From Propionibacteriaceae bacterium (lineage in GTDB: Bacteria > Actinomycetota > Actinomycetes > Propionibacteriales > Propionibacteriaceae), in NCBI GenBank assembly GCA_031272505.1, contig JAISTQ010000025.1, forward strand, positions 1 to 41,476: a stretch of 41,476 bases of DNA, in the 5' to 3' direction. Positions 26,912-35,754 of this stretch are shown in pieces. The notes under the pieces were generated by a model that did not search any database, was not told where the DNA came from, and saw nothing but the letters and a program-made list of their open reading frames with translations. Made by a program: the position numbers and the translations under genes. Position 1 is the first letter of the stretch. Each line of letters opens with the position of its first letter.

Positions 26912-27877
26912 TCAGAGCTTGGCGAGGTCGGCGACCGCCCGGGCGGTGCCCTCGTCGATGAGCAGATCGGTGGCCACCCCGGCCCGCAACGCCCCCAGCA
27001 CCGCGGCCGCGCGCGACGGATCGGCGGCGACGCAAAGCCGCCGCGGCACCTGTTTGAGCTCTTGCGGCGTCATCCCGGTGGCCTGCGCGTTCATCGGGAT
27101 GTCCGCCCATGAGCCGTCTTGGCGCAGCAGCACCGTGCAGACGTCCCCCACCACACCCTCGGCGGAGAGCTGCTTCATGGTGTCCGAATCCAAATAGCCG
27201 GCCGAATACACCCGCGAGGGGATGCGGGCGTGCAGCGCGCCCACGCCGAAGATCGCCAGATCCAGCTCGGCGTGCATGTCCTTGACCATCTTCACCGAGC
27301 TTTCGCGCCACATCGCCTGCTTCGTCTCCGGATAGTCAAAGAAGGCGGGCACCGGGAAGAGCACCACCCGCGAATCGAAGGCGGAGCCGATCGCCTCCAT
27401 GATCTCCCCTATATAAGGAATGCCGGAGCCGAACTGGTTCGCGCCGCCGTTGATCTGCACCACCGAGGAGTTCACCAGCGGCCGGTAGCCCAGGTGTTTG
27501 ACGACGGCGGAGAGCGTCACCCCCCAAGCCACCCCGATTAAGGAGTGGTCGTTGACGGACTCGGTGAACATCCGCCCGGCCAGCCGGGAAACCTGATCCA
27601 GCCGGAAGCTCTCGTTCGAGCTTTCCCGCACCCACACCAGGTGCACCCGGACCTTGAACGCGTCGGAGAGGATTGAGGCTAGCGGCGACTGGGAGCCGAT
27701 GTGGTCGGCCAAAGAGATGCGCACCAGGCCGGTTTCGCGGGCTTCGCGAAGCAGCCGGGAGACCGAAGAGCGGGAGATTCCGAGCTGACGGGAGATGGAT
27801 TCCATCGTCTCGCCTTGGACGTAGTACCTGGTCGCGGCTTGGTACATGTCCTCATACTTAGCGTTCACGGTGACCAT
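26912..27877 (-). CDS. SorC/DeoR-type sugar-binding transcriptional regulator
   Basis: The protein has 321 residues from the ATG at 27877; a GTG at 27889 is an alternative. An N-terminal helix-turn-helix is seen at TMESISRQLGISRSSVSRLL, followed by the SorC-type sugar-phosphate-binding domain, with GVAWGVTLSAVV, VVQINGGAN and FGVGAL as family landmarks. Such proteins change DNA binding on contact with a phosphorylated sugar. It lies between glpABC and the divergent glpFK, so glycerol 3-phosphate or dihydroxyacetone phosphate is the obvious inducer candidate, by context only. Confidence 0.9.
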   Translation of the reverse strand: MVTVNAKYEDMYQAATRYYVQGETMESISRQLGISRSSVSRLLREARETGLVRISLADHIGSQSPLASILSDAFKVRVHLVWVRESSNESFRLDQVSRLAGRMFTESVNDHSLIGVAWGVTLSAVVKHLGYRPLVNSSVVQINGGANQFGSGIPYIGEIMEAIGSAFDSRVVLFPVPAFFDYPETKQAMWRESSVKMVKDMHAELDLAIFGVGALHARIPSRVYSAGYLDSDTMKQLSAEGVVGDVCTVLLRQDGSWADIPMNAQATGMTPQELKQVPRRLCVAADPSRAAAVLGALRAGVATDLLIDEGTARAVADLAKL

Positions 27878-28092
27878 CCTATCTTGCACGTTTGTTCACG
27901 GAGTGGAAATCTCAGGGTCTTTAGGGCAAGACTTACGACTAGATGCGTAAAAGAAGCAGCATCACGAAGACCTAACAGCTTTACGACGAGGGAGTCAGCA
28001 TCTGTGAGTACGTCCAGCGCAGGATGTGCCGGTCTGACTACGCCTTTTGGAAGCCGCGGTTATCGTGGTGCTTGCTCTCTGCTCCGCGTCTG

Positions 28093-28119
28093 TTCGAAAA
28101 GACTGAACGACTTTTCGGA
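28093..28119 (+). ncRNA. glpF leader hairpin 1
   Basis: TTCGAAAAG pairs with CTTTTCGGA through nine positions (one G-T wobble) around a nine-base loop. It lies about 100 bp upstream of glpF and is the first of three stem-loops in the presumed 5' untranslated region. Confidence 0.55.
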
Positions 28120-28167
28120 TTGCGGCAGGGCAATCGATAGGTTCACCTCTTTCGAGTAACAACCAAC

Positions 28168-28202
28168 GCGTCTTCGGACGCCCAAAATGCCACTTCGGTG
28201 GC
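28168..28202 (+). ncRNA. glpF leader tandem TTCG hairpins 2 and 3
   Basis: GCGTC-TTCG-GACGC (28168-28181) and GCCAC-TTCG-GTGGC (28189-28202) are two perfect 5-bp stems, each closed by the very stable UUCG tetraloop and separated by 7 bases. The second ends 15 bp before the glpF GTG, next to the ribosome-binding site. Confidence 0.65.
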
Positions 28203-28217
28203 GGAAAGCGAGTAATC

Positions 28218-28994
28218 GTGGAACTAGGTACCATCTTCCTCTCGGAGACTGTTGGTACAGCTATCCTGCTCCTGCTGGGTGCAGGCGTCTGCTGCGCTGT
28301 CAGCTTCAATAAGAGCAAGGCTCAAGGCTCCGGCTGGATTGTGATCAACTTTGGATGGGGTTTCGGCGTGTTCGCCGGCGTCATTGCAGCATCACCGTCT
28401 GGCGGTCATCTCAACCCCGCGGTCACCCTTGGCCTGGCCGCAAAGAATCTCGCCGTTGGCGCAGCAGTGGATTGGGGGCAGGTATGCATTTATATCATTG
28501 CCCAGTTCGTCGGCGCCTTCATCGGCTGCATTCTGTGCTGGCTGTGCTACAAGAAGCAGTTCGACATGGATCAGCCGGAAGGCTCCAAGCTCGGCGTCTT
28601 CTCCACTGGCCCCGAGGTTCGCAGCTATGGCTGGAACGCCGTTTCTGAGGCCGTGGGCACCTTCGTGCTGGTCTTCATCGTGATCATGTCCGGCCCGTTC
28701 GGCTCGGCGCAGGGTGCGGAAGGCCCGGCCAACCTCGGCTGGCTTGGCGCCCTCGGTGTCGCCTTGCTGATCGTCGGTATCGGTAACTCCCTCGGCGGCC
28801 CCACCGGTTACGCCATCAACCCGGCTCGTGACCTTGGCCCGCGCATCTTCCATGCCGTGTGGCCGATCCCGAACAAGGGTGGCAACGACTGGGGTTACTC
28901 CTGGGTGCCGGTCGTCGGCCCGATCATCGGCGGTGTCATCGCTGGTCTCGTGGCGGTTCCGATCGCTGCCGGTTACGGCTTCCCGCTGGGCTGA
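28218..28994 (+). CDS. glpF: Glycerol uptake facilitator (aquaglyceroporin)
   Basis: This 258-residue MIP-family channel lets glycerol diffuse across the cytoplasmic membrane. Both pore motifs are intact: GGHLNPAVTL (first NPA) and GYAINPARDLGPR (second NPA, with the Asp after Arg that marks glycerol-type channels). Six membrane segments can be traced. The start is a GTG with a weak purine-rich site (GGAAAGCGAG) just behind a hairpin. glpK follows after 112 bp that contain a 14-bp stem-loop. Confidence 0.95.
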   Translation: MELGTIFLSETVGTAILLLLGAGVCCAVSFNKSKAQGSGWIVINFGWGFGVFAGVIAASPSGGHLNPAVTLGLAAKNLAVGAAVDWGQVCIYIIAQFVGAFIGCILCWLCYKKQFDMDQPEGSKLGVFSTGPEVRSYGWNAVSEAVGTFVLVFIVIMSGPFGSAQGAEGPANLGWLGALGVALLIVGIGNSLGGPTGYAINPARDLGPRIFHAVWPIPNKGGNDWGYSWVPVVGPIIGGVIAGLVAVPIAAGYGFPLG

Positions 28995-29030
28995 TCCAGC
29001 AAGAGCCTGATCTAAGGATCAAAAACAACT

Positions 29031-29062
29031 TGTGCGGGCCGGCCATCCGGTCGGTCCGCACA
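29031..29062 (+). ncRNA. Stem-loop between glpF and glpK
   Basis: A 14-bp stem with two G-T wobbles and the four-base loop ATCC spans this gap. No T-run follows, so it is not an intrinsic terminator; it could stabilise the glpF end of the transcript or mark a processing site that sets unequal expression of glpF and glpK. Confidence 0.6.
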
Positions 29063-29106
29063 CTCATATCAGAATCAATCAATCACTTCGCTGTGGAAGG
29101 AATCAA

Positions 29107-30636
29107 ATGACAGACAAGTACATTCTTGCAATCGACCAAGGGACGACCAGCTCTCGCGCGATCGTCTTCAACCATGAAGGCCTCATCGTCTCAGTAGGGC
29201 AGAAAGAGCACGAGCAGATCTTCCCGAAGCCCGGCTGGGTCGAGCACAATCCCATTGAGGTTTGGGAGAACATCCGCGAGGTCGTCGCCGAGGCTTTGGC
29301 GAAGGCTCAGGTCAACAAAGACAACATCGCTGCCGTAGGCGTTACCAACCAGCGCGAGACCGCGGTGGTGTGGAACAAGGAAACCGGCCAGCCGGTCTAC
29401 AACGCCATCGTCTGGCAGGACACCCGCACCCTGGAGATCATCACTGCGCTCGCTGGTGGTGACCTGGACGCAAACGGCGAGAAGTACAAGGCCAAGGTTG
29501 GCCTTCCGCTCGCCACCTATTTCTCCGGCCCGAAGATCAAGTGGGTCCTGGACAACGTGCCGGGCGCCCGCGCGGACGCCGAAGCTGGCAAGCTGCTGTT
29601 CGGCAACATGGACACCTGGGTGATCTGGAATCTCACCGGTGGCCCCAATGGTGGCGTCCATGTGACTGACGTCTCCAACGCCTCGCGCACCATGTTGATG
29701 GATCTGCACACCCTGCAGTGGGATCCGCAGATCGCCGCCGACATGACCATCCCGCTGTCGATGCTCCCGGCCATCAAGGCCTCCTCGGAGATCTACGGCT
29801 ATGGGCGTCCCGAAGGCCTGCTCACCGGTGTTCCGGTGGCTGGCGACTTGGGCGACCAGCAGGCGGCCACCTTCGGCCAGGCCTGCTTCGAGGTTGGCGC
29901 TGCCAAGAACACCTATGGCACCGGCTGCTTCATGCTGATGAACACGGGCAAGGATCCGGTTCCGTCGAAGAACGGCCTGCTCACCACGCTGTGCTACAAG
30001 ATCGGCGATCAGGCTCCGGTCTACGCCCTGGAGGGCTCCATCGCCGTCACCGGTTCGCTGGTGCAGTGGTTCCGCGACAACCTGAAGATCATCGCCTCCG
30101 CTCCGGAGATCGAGGATCTGGCTAAGGAAGTCAAGGACAACGGTGGCGCTTACTTCGTGCCGGCCTTCTCCGGCCTGTTTGCGCCGTACTGGAAGCCGAC
30201 CGCCCGTGGCGCGATCGTCGGCCTCACCCGTTACGTCACCAAGGCCCACCTGGCCCGCGCCGTCCTGGAGGCCACCGCCTTCCAGACCCGCGAGGTCTTG
30301 GACGCCATGGAGGCTGACTCGGGCGTCAAGCTGGCTGAGCTGAAGGTTGACGGCGGCATGATCGCCAACGAGACCTTGATGCAGTTCCAGGCCGACCAGG
30401 TCGGCGTGCCGGTCATCGCGCCGGTTGTCGCCGAGACCACCGCGCTGGGCGCCGCCTATGCGGCCGGCATCGCGGTTGGCTACTGGAACGGCGAGCAGGA
30501 CGTCATCGACAACTGGGCCGAAGCCAAGCGCTGGCTGCCCCAGGCTGACGAGGCCGAGCGTGGCCGCCAGTACCGCAACTGGAAGAAGGCTGTCACCAAG
30601 ACCCTCGATTGGGTTGACGCAGACGTCGTCGAGTGA
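29107..30636 (+). CDS. glpK: Glycerol kinase
   Basis: This 509-residue FGGY-family kinase phosphorylates glycerol at the 3 position with ATP and traps it in the cell. It opens [31 protein letters not shown] and [13 protein letters not shown] mark the substrate and ATP sites, and the C-terminal FGGY signature is in [19 protein letters not shown]. The ATG at 29107 is chosen because GGAAGGA precedes it; a longer frame would add residues coded by the intergenic hairpin. It is followed by a strong terminator. Confidence 0.98.
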   Translation: MTDKYILAIDQGTTSSRAIVFNHEGLIVSVGQKEHEQIFPKPGWVEHNPIEVWENIREVVAEALAKAQVNKDNIAAVGVTNQRETAVVWNKETGQPVYNAIVWQDTRTLEIITALAGGDLDANGEKYKAKVGLPLATYFSGPKIKWVLDNVPGARADAEAGKLLFGNMDTWVIWNLTGGPNGGVHVTDVSNASRTMLMDLHTLQWDPQIAADMTIPLSMLPAIKASSEIYGYGRPEGLLTGVPVAGDLGDQQAATFGQACFEVGAAKNTYGTGCFMLMNTGKDPVPSKNGLLTTLCYKIGDQAPVYALEGSIAVTGSLVQWFRDNLKIIASAPEIEDLAKEVKDNGGAYFVPAFSGLFAPYWKPTARGAIVGLTRYVTKAHLARAVLEATAFQTREVLDAMEADSGVKLAELKVDGGMIANETLMQFQADQVGVPVIAPVVAETTALGAAYAAGIAVGYWNGEQDVIDNWAEAKRWLPQADEAERGRQYRNWKKAVTKTLDWVDADVVE

Positions 30637-30670
30637 CCTGCCGCTCGATGTGAGCTAGTACTAGACACGC

Positions 30671-30707
30671 AGGGCCGTCGGAGTTTTCTCCGGCGGCTCT
30701 GTTTTTT
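30671..30707 (+). terminator. glpK rho-independent terminator
   Basis: GCCGTCGGAG pairs with CTCCGGCGGC (one G-T wobble) around TTTT and is followed by GTTTTTT. It ends the rightward glpFK transcript just before the convergent murJ stop. Confidence 0.88.
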
Positions 30708-30715
30708 AAGGTGTT

Positions 30716-33700
30716 TTAGGTCAGGAAGTAGATGATGGCGCCGAAGGCGGCGGCGACGCTGGCGATGACGAGGGTGGCGCGGAGGCGGTTCGGCGGTGGG
30801 GTGGGCTCGAAGAGGGCGGCGTTGGAGGCGAAGACGTCGGAGAGGGCGTCGGTGTCGGTTTGGTCTTCCTCGGGGGTGGTGGTGCTCGCTTCGCTCGCGC
30901 CCTCACTGTCCTCCCAGATGCCTCCGGCATGGTCGGACTGGATCCCCGAGCCTGCGGCTCGAGGATGACGGGAAAGGGGGGAGCGGTCGGTTGGGGATGG
31001 GGGGGAAAGGGAGGGGTCGCCGGTTGGGGATGGGGGGGAAAGGGAAGGGTCGGTGGCGGGTGAGGCCGGGGAGGCGGGAGGGGTGGGGGGGTCGATGGTG
31101 GAGATGAGGGAGGAGTCGTCGGGGGTGAGGCGGCGGCGCAGGGAGGCGGAGGCGGAGCCGGTGCCGAAGAGGGCGCTGAGCGCGGTGGCGACTTCGGTGG
31201 CGGTGGTGATCCGGGTGGCGGAGCCCTGTTCGGGCTCCAAGATGCGTTCGATGATGTTCAGGATGGAGGCGTCGGCGACGGTGGCCATCGCCTCGGGGGC
31301 GGCCAATCTCCCGTCGACCAACTCGGCGGCGGGCAGGTCGCCTACCGGGCCGCCGATCCAGGTGCCAAAAAGCCCGGCATAGAGCAGCCGGCCCAGGGCC
31401 CGCACGTCATCGGCGGCTTGGGCGCGGGTAGCCGTCTTCCCGCCTTGGGCGGCGAGCAGTCCGGTGATCTTCACCGCCCCGGCGGTGGTGAGCAGCACCG
31501 TGGCCGGGGTGATCCGGCCATGGGCCATCCCGGCCTCGTGCAGGTGCGCCAAGGCGTCGGCCACTTCGCGGACCAGCCAGGCGATGTCATTGCCCGCCAG
31601 CAGCCCGTCGGCGAGCACTTTCGCCAAGGTGATTCCGGGGACATACTCATAGACCACGTAGGGCGGGACGGCGGTGGCGGCATCCGGGTGGCCGCTCTCC
31701 ACGTCCAACACCCGCAGGAACCGGGCGTCGGTGGCCCCAGCCGCCCGCCGCGCGGCCGCCAGAATCGACGCGGTGCCCGCGGCGCTCGCCGAAAGCAGAT
31801 AGACCAGCACGTTTCGCCCCAGCACCTCGTCAAAAGCCCGCCACAACTCCATCTCGCCATGCTGCGAGAGCTTCGCCTGCATCAGGAAACGGTCGGCGAG
31901 CAACTGCTGCGGGCCGGCCGATTCGGTGACCGGGACGATTGGGCCGGTCGGCTCCTCGATGGCGAAATCGAGCGGATCGGAAGGCCAGGTGATCCGGATG
32001 AAGATGCCCTTGCCGTCCGGATCGGCCAAGAGCTGCTGGGTGGGGTTCACTTCGACGTCAGCGGTGCCCTCCTGCCAATTGTCGAGGTCGATGGTGCCCG
32101 TCCAGGCGCTGTCGTCCTGGTCGAAGACCGGAGTGGTGAGCGCGGTGGCCGAATCGGTGAGTTCCCCGCTTGTCACGGCTTCGGTGGTTTCGGTGTCCAC
32201 CTTGCGCCGCAGCACCACGTTGATCAGCTCGGTGGCCTCCGGAATGCGCAGCAGCTTGGCCAGCAGGAAGAAGGCGACCACAGTGACCACCAAGGCGACC
32301 ACCAGGCCGAGCACCGCCAGCCACTGGCTGGCAAAGAGAGAGAGCAGTGAGGTGACGCCCCAGCCCATCAACACCGCCGGGGCGGCGGCGAAGGCCAACA
32401 GCGCCGTCAACCGGGCCAACTCGCCGACCCGCAACTGCGGCAGGCGGCGGCGCAGCACCAGCACCGTGATGCCCAAGCCCACCCAGTAGCCCAGCGACAT
32501 CGCCAACGCCAGCCGGGGGGCCACCGTGGTCGGATCGCCAAAGGGCAGGATCAGCAGCAGCGACAGGCCCGCCACCACCGCCGAAATCGGCAGTTGGATC
32601 AGGAACGGGGTGCGGTAGTCCTTCTCGGCATAGAACACCCGCAGGAAGATGTATTGCAGCGAGTAGGGGATCAGCCCGATGGCCATGGTGAGCAGCGTCC
32701 AGCCGACGAACTGGTAGTCGGCCGCCCCGTTGCCGAACCCGAAGCCCACCTGCGCGATCACATTGCTGAGCAGCAGCATCGCCAAGGTGGAGGGCACCAG
32801 GAACGTCAACGCCAGGCGGGAGGCGTGGCCGGTGGCCGAGGCGACCGCGGCGTCATCCTCGCGCACCGCCGCCCGCGAAGACGAGGGCAGGATCGCGGTA
32901 GCCACCGAGACCGTCACCAGCGAGTGCGGCAGCAGCCAGATCAGGTTGGCGTTCAGGTAGACGTTCCAGCCAGCGCCGCGTTCGGGCAGGCCGGTGGCCG
33001 GATTGATGGGGATGGCGGACGAGGCGAGCCGCACGCACAGAAGCTGCACCAACTGGATCACGCCCACGTAGGCGAACATCCACAGCGCGTCAAAGAAGAT
33101 GCTGCCCAGGCCGTGATGCCGGAAATCGAAGCGGGGCCGATAGCGCACCCCGACCTTGCGCAAATACGGCAGCAGCACCAGGGTTTGCAAGATGATGCCG
33201 ATGGTGGAGCCGAGCGCCAGCCAGACGGCCTGCTCGGTGGTGAAGCCGGTGGCGTTCGCCGAGTTGCCGCCCCAGATCACCGCGAACGAGCCGAGCACCG
33301 CGATGGCGATGATGTTGTTCACCGCCGGGGCCCACTTTTCGGGGCCGAACCGCTCGCGGGCGTTGAGCACCTGGGAGAGCACGAAGAACACCCCCCAGAA
33401 GAAGAGCTGCGGCATGGTGATGTAGCTCATCAAGAGCAGCGAGTTCCACCAGGAGGCGCGCGCCGGGGTGCGCCAGACGTCGTCGGTGTAGAAGCCCATG
33501 ATCACCGGCACCAGGATCACGAAGATGACGGTAAGGATGGCCAGGGCGATCAGGAAGATGGTGATGAAGCGGTTGATGAAGGCCGCGCCGCCGTCCGCGT
33601 CCTTTTCGGAGGCGCGCACGATGTGGGGCACCAGCACCGAGGTGAGGGTGCCGCCGGCGATCAGCACGTAGATGGAGTTCGGGACGGTCAACGAGATGGA

Positions 33701-33835
33701 GAAGGTCTCGGCGGGCAGCGCCCCGTTGCCGAAGACGATGGCGAGCAGGATCACGCGGATCGCCCCGAGCAGGCGGCTCACCATGGTGCCCGAGGCTTGG
33801 ATCCACGTGGCCTTCAAGAGGCGGTTGTCACTCAT
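30716..33835 (-). CDS. murJ: MurJ lipid II flippase fused to a pseudokinase domain
   Basis: This 1039-residue protein has three parts. Residues 1 to about 545 form the MVN/MurJ region with about 14 membrane segments, which flips lipid II outward for peptidoglycan synthesis. A cytoplasmic linker follows. A kinase-like domain then spans about 640-900; its catalytic loop reads HGRITP instead of HRDLKP and KITGLL replaces the DFG segment, so it should be inactive. A low-complexity Pro/Ser linker leads to a final membrane helix at the extreme C-terminus. Mycobacterial MviN has the same flippase-pseudokinase plan but adds an extracellular domain, absent here. The ATG at 33835 follows GGAGG and overlaps the DUF6049 stop by 8 nt. 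Confidence 0.93.
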   Translation of the reverse strand: MSDNRLLKATWIQASGTMVSRLLGAIRVILLAIVFGNGALPAETFSISLTVPNSIYVLIAGGTLTSVLVPHIVRASEKDADGGAAFINRFITIFLIALAILTVIFVILVPVIMGFYTDDVWRTPARASWWNSLLLMSYITMPQLFFWGVFFVLSQVLNARERFGPEKWAPAVNNIIAIAVLGSFAVIWGGNSANATGFTTEQAVWLALGSTIGIILQTLVLLPYLRKVGVRYRPRFDFRHHGLGSIFFDALWMFAYVGVIQLVQLLCVRLASSAIPINPATGLPERGAGWNVYLNANLIWLLPHSLVTVSVATAILPSSSRAAVREDDAAVASATGHASRLALTFLVPSTLAMLLLSNVIAQVGFGFGNGAADYQFVGWTLLTMAIGLIPYSLQYIFLRVFYAEKDYRTPFLIQLPISAVVAGLSLLLILPFGDPTTVAPRLALAMSLGYWVGLGITVLVLRRRLPQLRVGELARLTALLAFAAAPAVLMGWGVTSLLSLFASQWLAVLGLVVALVVTVVAFFLLAKLLRIPEATELINVVLRRKVDTETTEAVTSGELTDSATALTTPVFDQDDSAWTGTIDLDNWQEGTADVEVNPTQQLLADPDGKGIFIRITWPSDPLDFAIEEPTGPIVPVTESAGPQQLLADRFLMQAKLSQHGEMELWRAFDEVLGRNVLVYLLSASAAGTASILAAARRAAGATDARFLRVLDVESGHPDAATAVPPYVVYEYVPGITLAKVLADGLLAGNDIAWLVREVADALAHLHEAGMAHGRITPATVLLTTAGAVKITGLLAAQGGKTATRAQAADDVRALGRLLYAGLFGTWIGGPVGDLPAAELVDGRLAAPEAMATVADASILNIIERILEPEQGSATRITTATEVATALSALFGTGSASASLRRRLTPDDSSLISTIDPPTPPASPASPATDPSLSPPSPTGDPSLSPPSPTDRSPLSRHPRAAGSGIQSDHAGGIWEDSEGASEASTTTPEEDQTDTDALSDVFASNAALFEPTPPPNRLRATLVIASVAAAFGAIIYFLT
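30911..30966. repeat. Palindromic element translated within the murJ linker
   Basis: Two hairpins, ATGCC-TCC-GGCAT (30918-30930) and CGAGCC-TGC-GGCTCG (30947-30961), stand 16 bp apart. The sequence has the look of a dispersed palindromic repeat and stays in frame in murJ, where it encodes part of the linker (HPRAAGSGIQSDHAGGIWED). Only one copy is in the window. Confidence 0.45.
30988..31053. repeat. Two 33-bp tandem repeats in murJ
   Basis: Units 30988-31020 and 31021-31053 differ by few bases and encode two copies of an 11-residue unit, DPSLSPPSPTG. They form a Pro/Ser-rich spacer between the pseudokinase and the final helix. Copy number is likely to vary between strains. Confidence 0.85.
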
Positions 33836-35729
33836 GGGGTGCCTCCGGGATGGTGCGTTCGCGGCTGCGTTGGCGGATGCGCAGGGCGGTGAGGATGATG
33901 AGGGCGGTGCCGGAGGCGGCGATGATGATCCAGCCGATGGCGCTGAGGTTGGTGACGGAGATGGAGATGGGGACTTCGGCGGAGACGGCCACCCCCCCTT
34001 CGGTGGCCACGTAGGCGTATACCTCGATGACGCCGTTGGAACTGGCTTGCGGGGAGATGTTCACCGTCTGGCTCACGCCGGGGGCGATGGAGACCACGTC
34101 GGTGTCCGGAACGCGGAGCCGCTGCGGGTTCAGCGAACGGGTCGCCACCTTGACGCGGATCGTCTCGGTCATCAGATTCGTGACGGTGACCGGGAATTGG
34201 TTTTGCTGCGCCGACATCACGAAACGCGGCGACGCCTGCAGTGACACCCCTTTGGCGGTGGCCTGCTTGCCGATCAGTTGGTCCAACGCCTCCAAGTACT
34301 GCTTCTGCCCGCTGTCGTTGCCGACCCACCACGCGGAGGTGGCGCGGGCCAGTAACTGCGGCTCGGCCGCCGTGAAAACCGTCTCCGGCACCAGATCGCA
34401 ATAGCTTTGGAGTTGCTTCGCGGCCGCGTTCACCCGCTTCAACTGCGTCTTGCTCAACAGGTCTTGCTTGGCTTCGGTCAACTCGGCGTCCCGGCTGGCG
34501 GTTTGTTCCAGGAGCTGCGCCAACGGCCGTTGAAAGAGCCAAGCGGCGGTGACGCCCTCCCACGCCTGCGCGTCTTCCACTTCGCGGATCAGCCGCAATT
34601 GGCCCGCCGAGCCGGCCAGGAACGCCTCCGCGAGCAGGTAATCTTGCTGGGTTTGCGCGTCCAAGTCGGGCACTTGCGTCGGCGTCAGCACTTTCACGCC
34701 GTCCAAATCCTGCACCACCTCACTAGAGCTGGTGTTCGTGGCGATCACGGCCGCCGGATGGAAAGCCGCCAGCGCCTGGGCGAGCGTGATCGTCACCTGC
34801 AAGTCGGTGGGGACCACCACCAGCGGCAGCCCCGAGTCTGCGTCCAACAGGCTGAGCGCGCGCTGCTGGATGGACGGATCAGAGGAAAGCGACGGGCTGG
34901 CGAACAACAGCTGGGCGCCGGAAAGCCGCTGCGCCAACTGCTGGAAGCGGGCCAGCCAATCCGCGGCCAACTGTTGCCCGGTGCCCGGCACCAACCCGTC
35001 CGCGCCGACCACCAGGTAGCCGTCCGCCATGTCGGTGATCTCGTCGAGCAGCGCCGGATCGATCAGGAAGCTGCGCCCACCGCCGACCAGATCCAGCAGC
35101 CCGGCCAGCCTTCCGCCCAACTCTCCGGAGAGCCGGTCATTGGCGAAAATGTTCGCGGCGAGCTTGGTGGGCGTGGAACTGAGCAGCACCACCTCCGTCA
35201 CCGGCACCCGCTGGCTCTCGCCAATGGGCACGAAGTGGCGGCCGGAGCCGATCATGGTGTAGTTGCTGGACATGTCGGGCGTGCCCAGCACCTGGACGCC
35301 GATCGGGTACACCGCGCCCGCCTCGGTGAAGCCCAGCTCGGCCAGCGTCGCCCAGAGCTTCACGGTGACGCTCTCCCCAGGGGCGAAGGCGGTCACCGAG
35401 TTGGTGATCAGCTTGAAGCGGTTGTCGCCCGGAATCATCCGCGCCCCCCAGGAGCCGGTGCGCCCGGCGGCGTCCCGCAAGGTGTCGGTGTCGGTGATCG
35501 GATCGGCCGAACGCCACAGGTAGGCCTGCACCCCATAGGCGGCCACGCTCCCGGTGTTTGTGATGGTGGCGGTGACTTTCACCCGATCCGCCGGGGTGCT
35601 GCCGGAGACGTAAACCTTGGTGATCTGCACCTCCAAGGTGGGCGCCAAGTCTTCCTCGGCGGGGGCGGGCGTGGTGATGAAGCACAACAGCAACACCGCG
35701 ATTAGCAGCGTCGCTCGGGTTTTCATCAC
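33828..35729 (-). CDS. DUF6049 secreted/membrane-anchored protein
   Basis: The protein has 633 residues from the GTG at 35729 (632 from the adjacent ATG). A signal peptide is clear at the N-terminus (LLIAVLLLCFITTPAPAEE). The first 200 residues look like an Ig-type extracellular domain (VKVTATITNTGSVAAYGVQ). A second beta-rich domain lies near residue 520. One membrane helix and a short basic tail end the protein. Genes of this type sit between murJ and the CCA-adding enzyme across actinobacteria, which suggests an envelope role with MurJ, but no function is established. Its promoter overlaps that of the divergent cca gene. Confidence 0.88.
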   Translation of the reverse strand: MMKTRATLLIAVLLLCFITTPAPAEEDLAPTLEVQITKVYVSGSTPADRVKVTATITNTGSVAAYGVQAYLWRSADPITDTDTLRDAAGRTGSWGARMIPGDNRFKLITNSVTAFAPGESVTVKLWATLAELGFTEAGAVYPIGVQVLGTPDMSSNYTMIGSGRHFVPIGESQRVPVTEVVLLSSTPTKLAANIFANDRLSGELGGRLAGLLDLVGGGRSFLIDPALLDEITDMADGYLVVGADGLVPGTGQQLAADWLARFQQLAQRLSGAQLLFASPSLSSDPSIQQRALSLLDADSGLPLVVVPTDLQVTITLAQALAAFHPAAVIATNTSSSEVVQDLDGVKVLTPTQVPDLDAQTQQDYLLAEAFLAGSAGQLRLIREVEDAQAWEGVTAAWLFQRPLAQLLEQTASRDAELTEAKQDLLSKTQLKRVNAAAKQLQSYCDLVPETVFTAAEPQLLARATSAWWVGNDSGQKQYLEALDQLIGKQATAKGVSLQASPRFVMSAQQNQFPVTVTNLMTETIRVKVATRSLNPQRLRVPDTDVVSIAPGVSQTVNISPQASSNGVIEVYAYVATEGGVAVSAEVPISISVTNLSAIGWIIIAASGTALIILTALRIRQRSRERTIPEAPHE

Positions 35730-35754
35730 TTACACATCTTATAATCGAATGATG
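35717..35754. promoter_or_regulatory. Overlapping divergent promoters with a shared palindromic -10
   Basis: TATAAT (35740-35745, plus) and TATAAG (35743-35738, minus) overlap at the palindrome TTATA(A). The plus -10 ends 6 bp before the second ATG of the CCA-adding enzyme gene; the minus -10 ends 8 bp before the GTG of the DUF6049 gene. No Shine-Dalgarno sequence precedes either gene. Confidence 0.6.

Larger units (their letters stand above)
27890..28217. promoter_or_regulatory. Divergent regulator/glpF intergenic region with long leader
   Basis: This 328-bp gap lies between the SorC-type regulator and glpF. GTTCACGG occurs at 27864-27871 (inside the regulator start) and again at 27894-27901, in direct orientation 30 bp apart, and could be an operator pair. 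The half next to glpF holds three perfect hairpins, listed separately. No convincing -35/-10 pair for glpF could be singled out. Confidence 0.5.
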
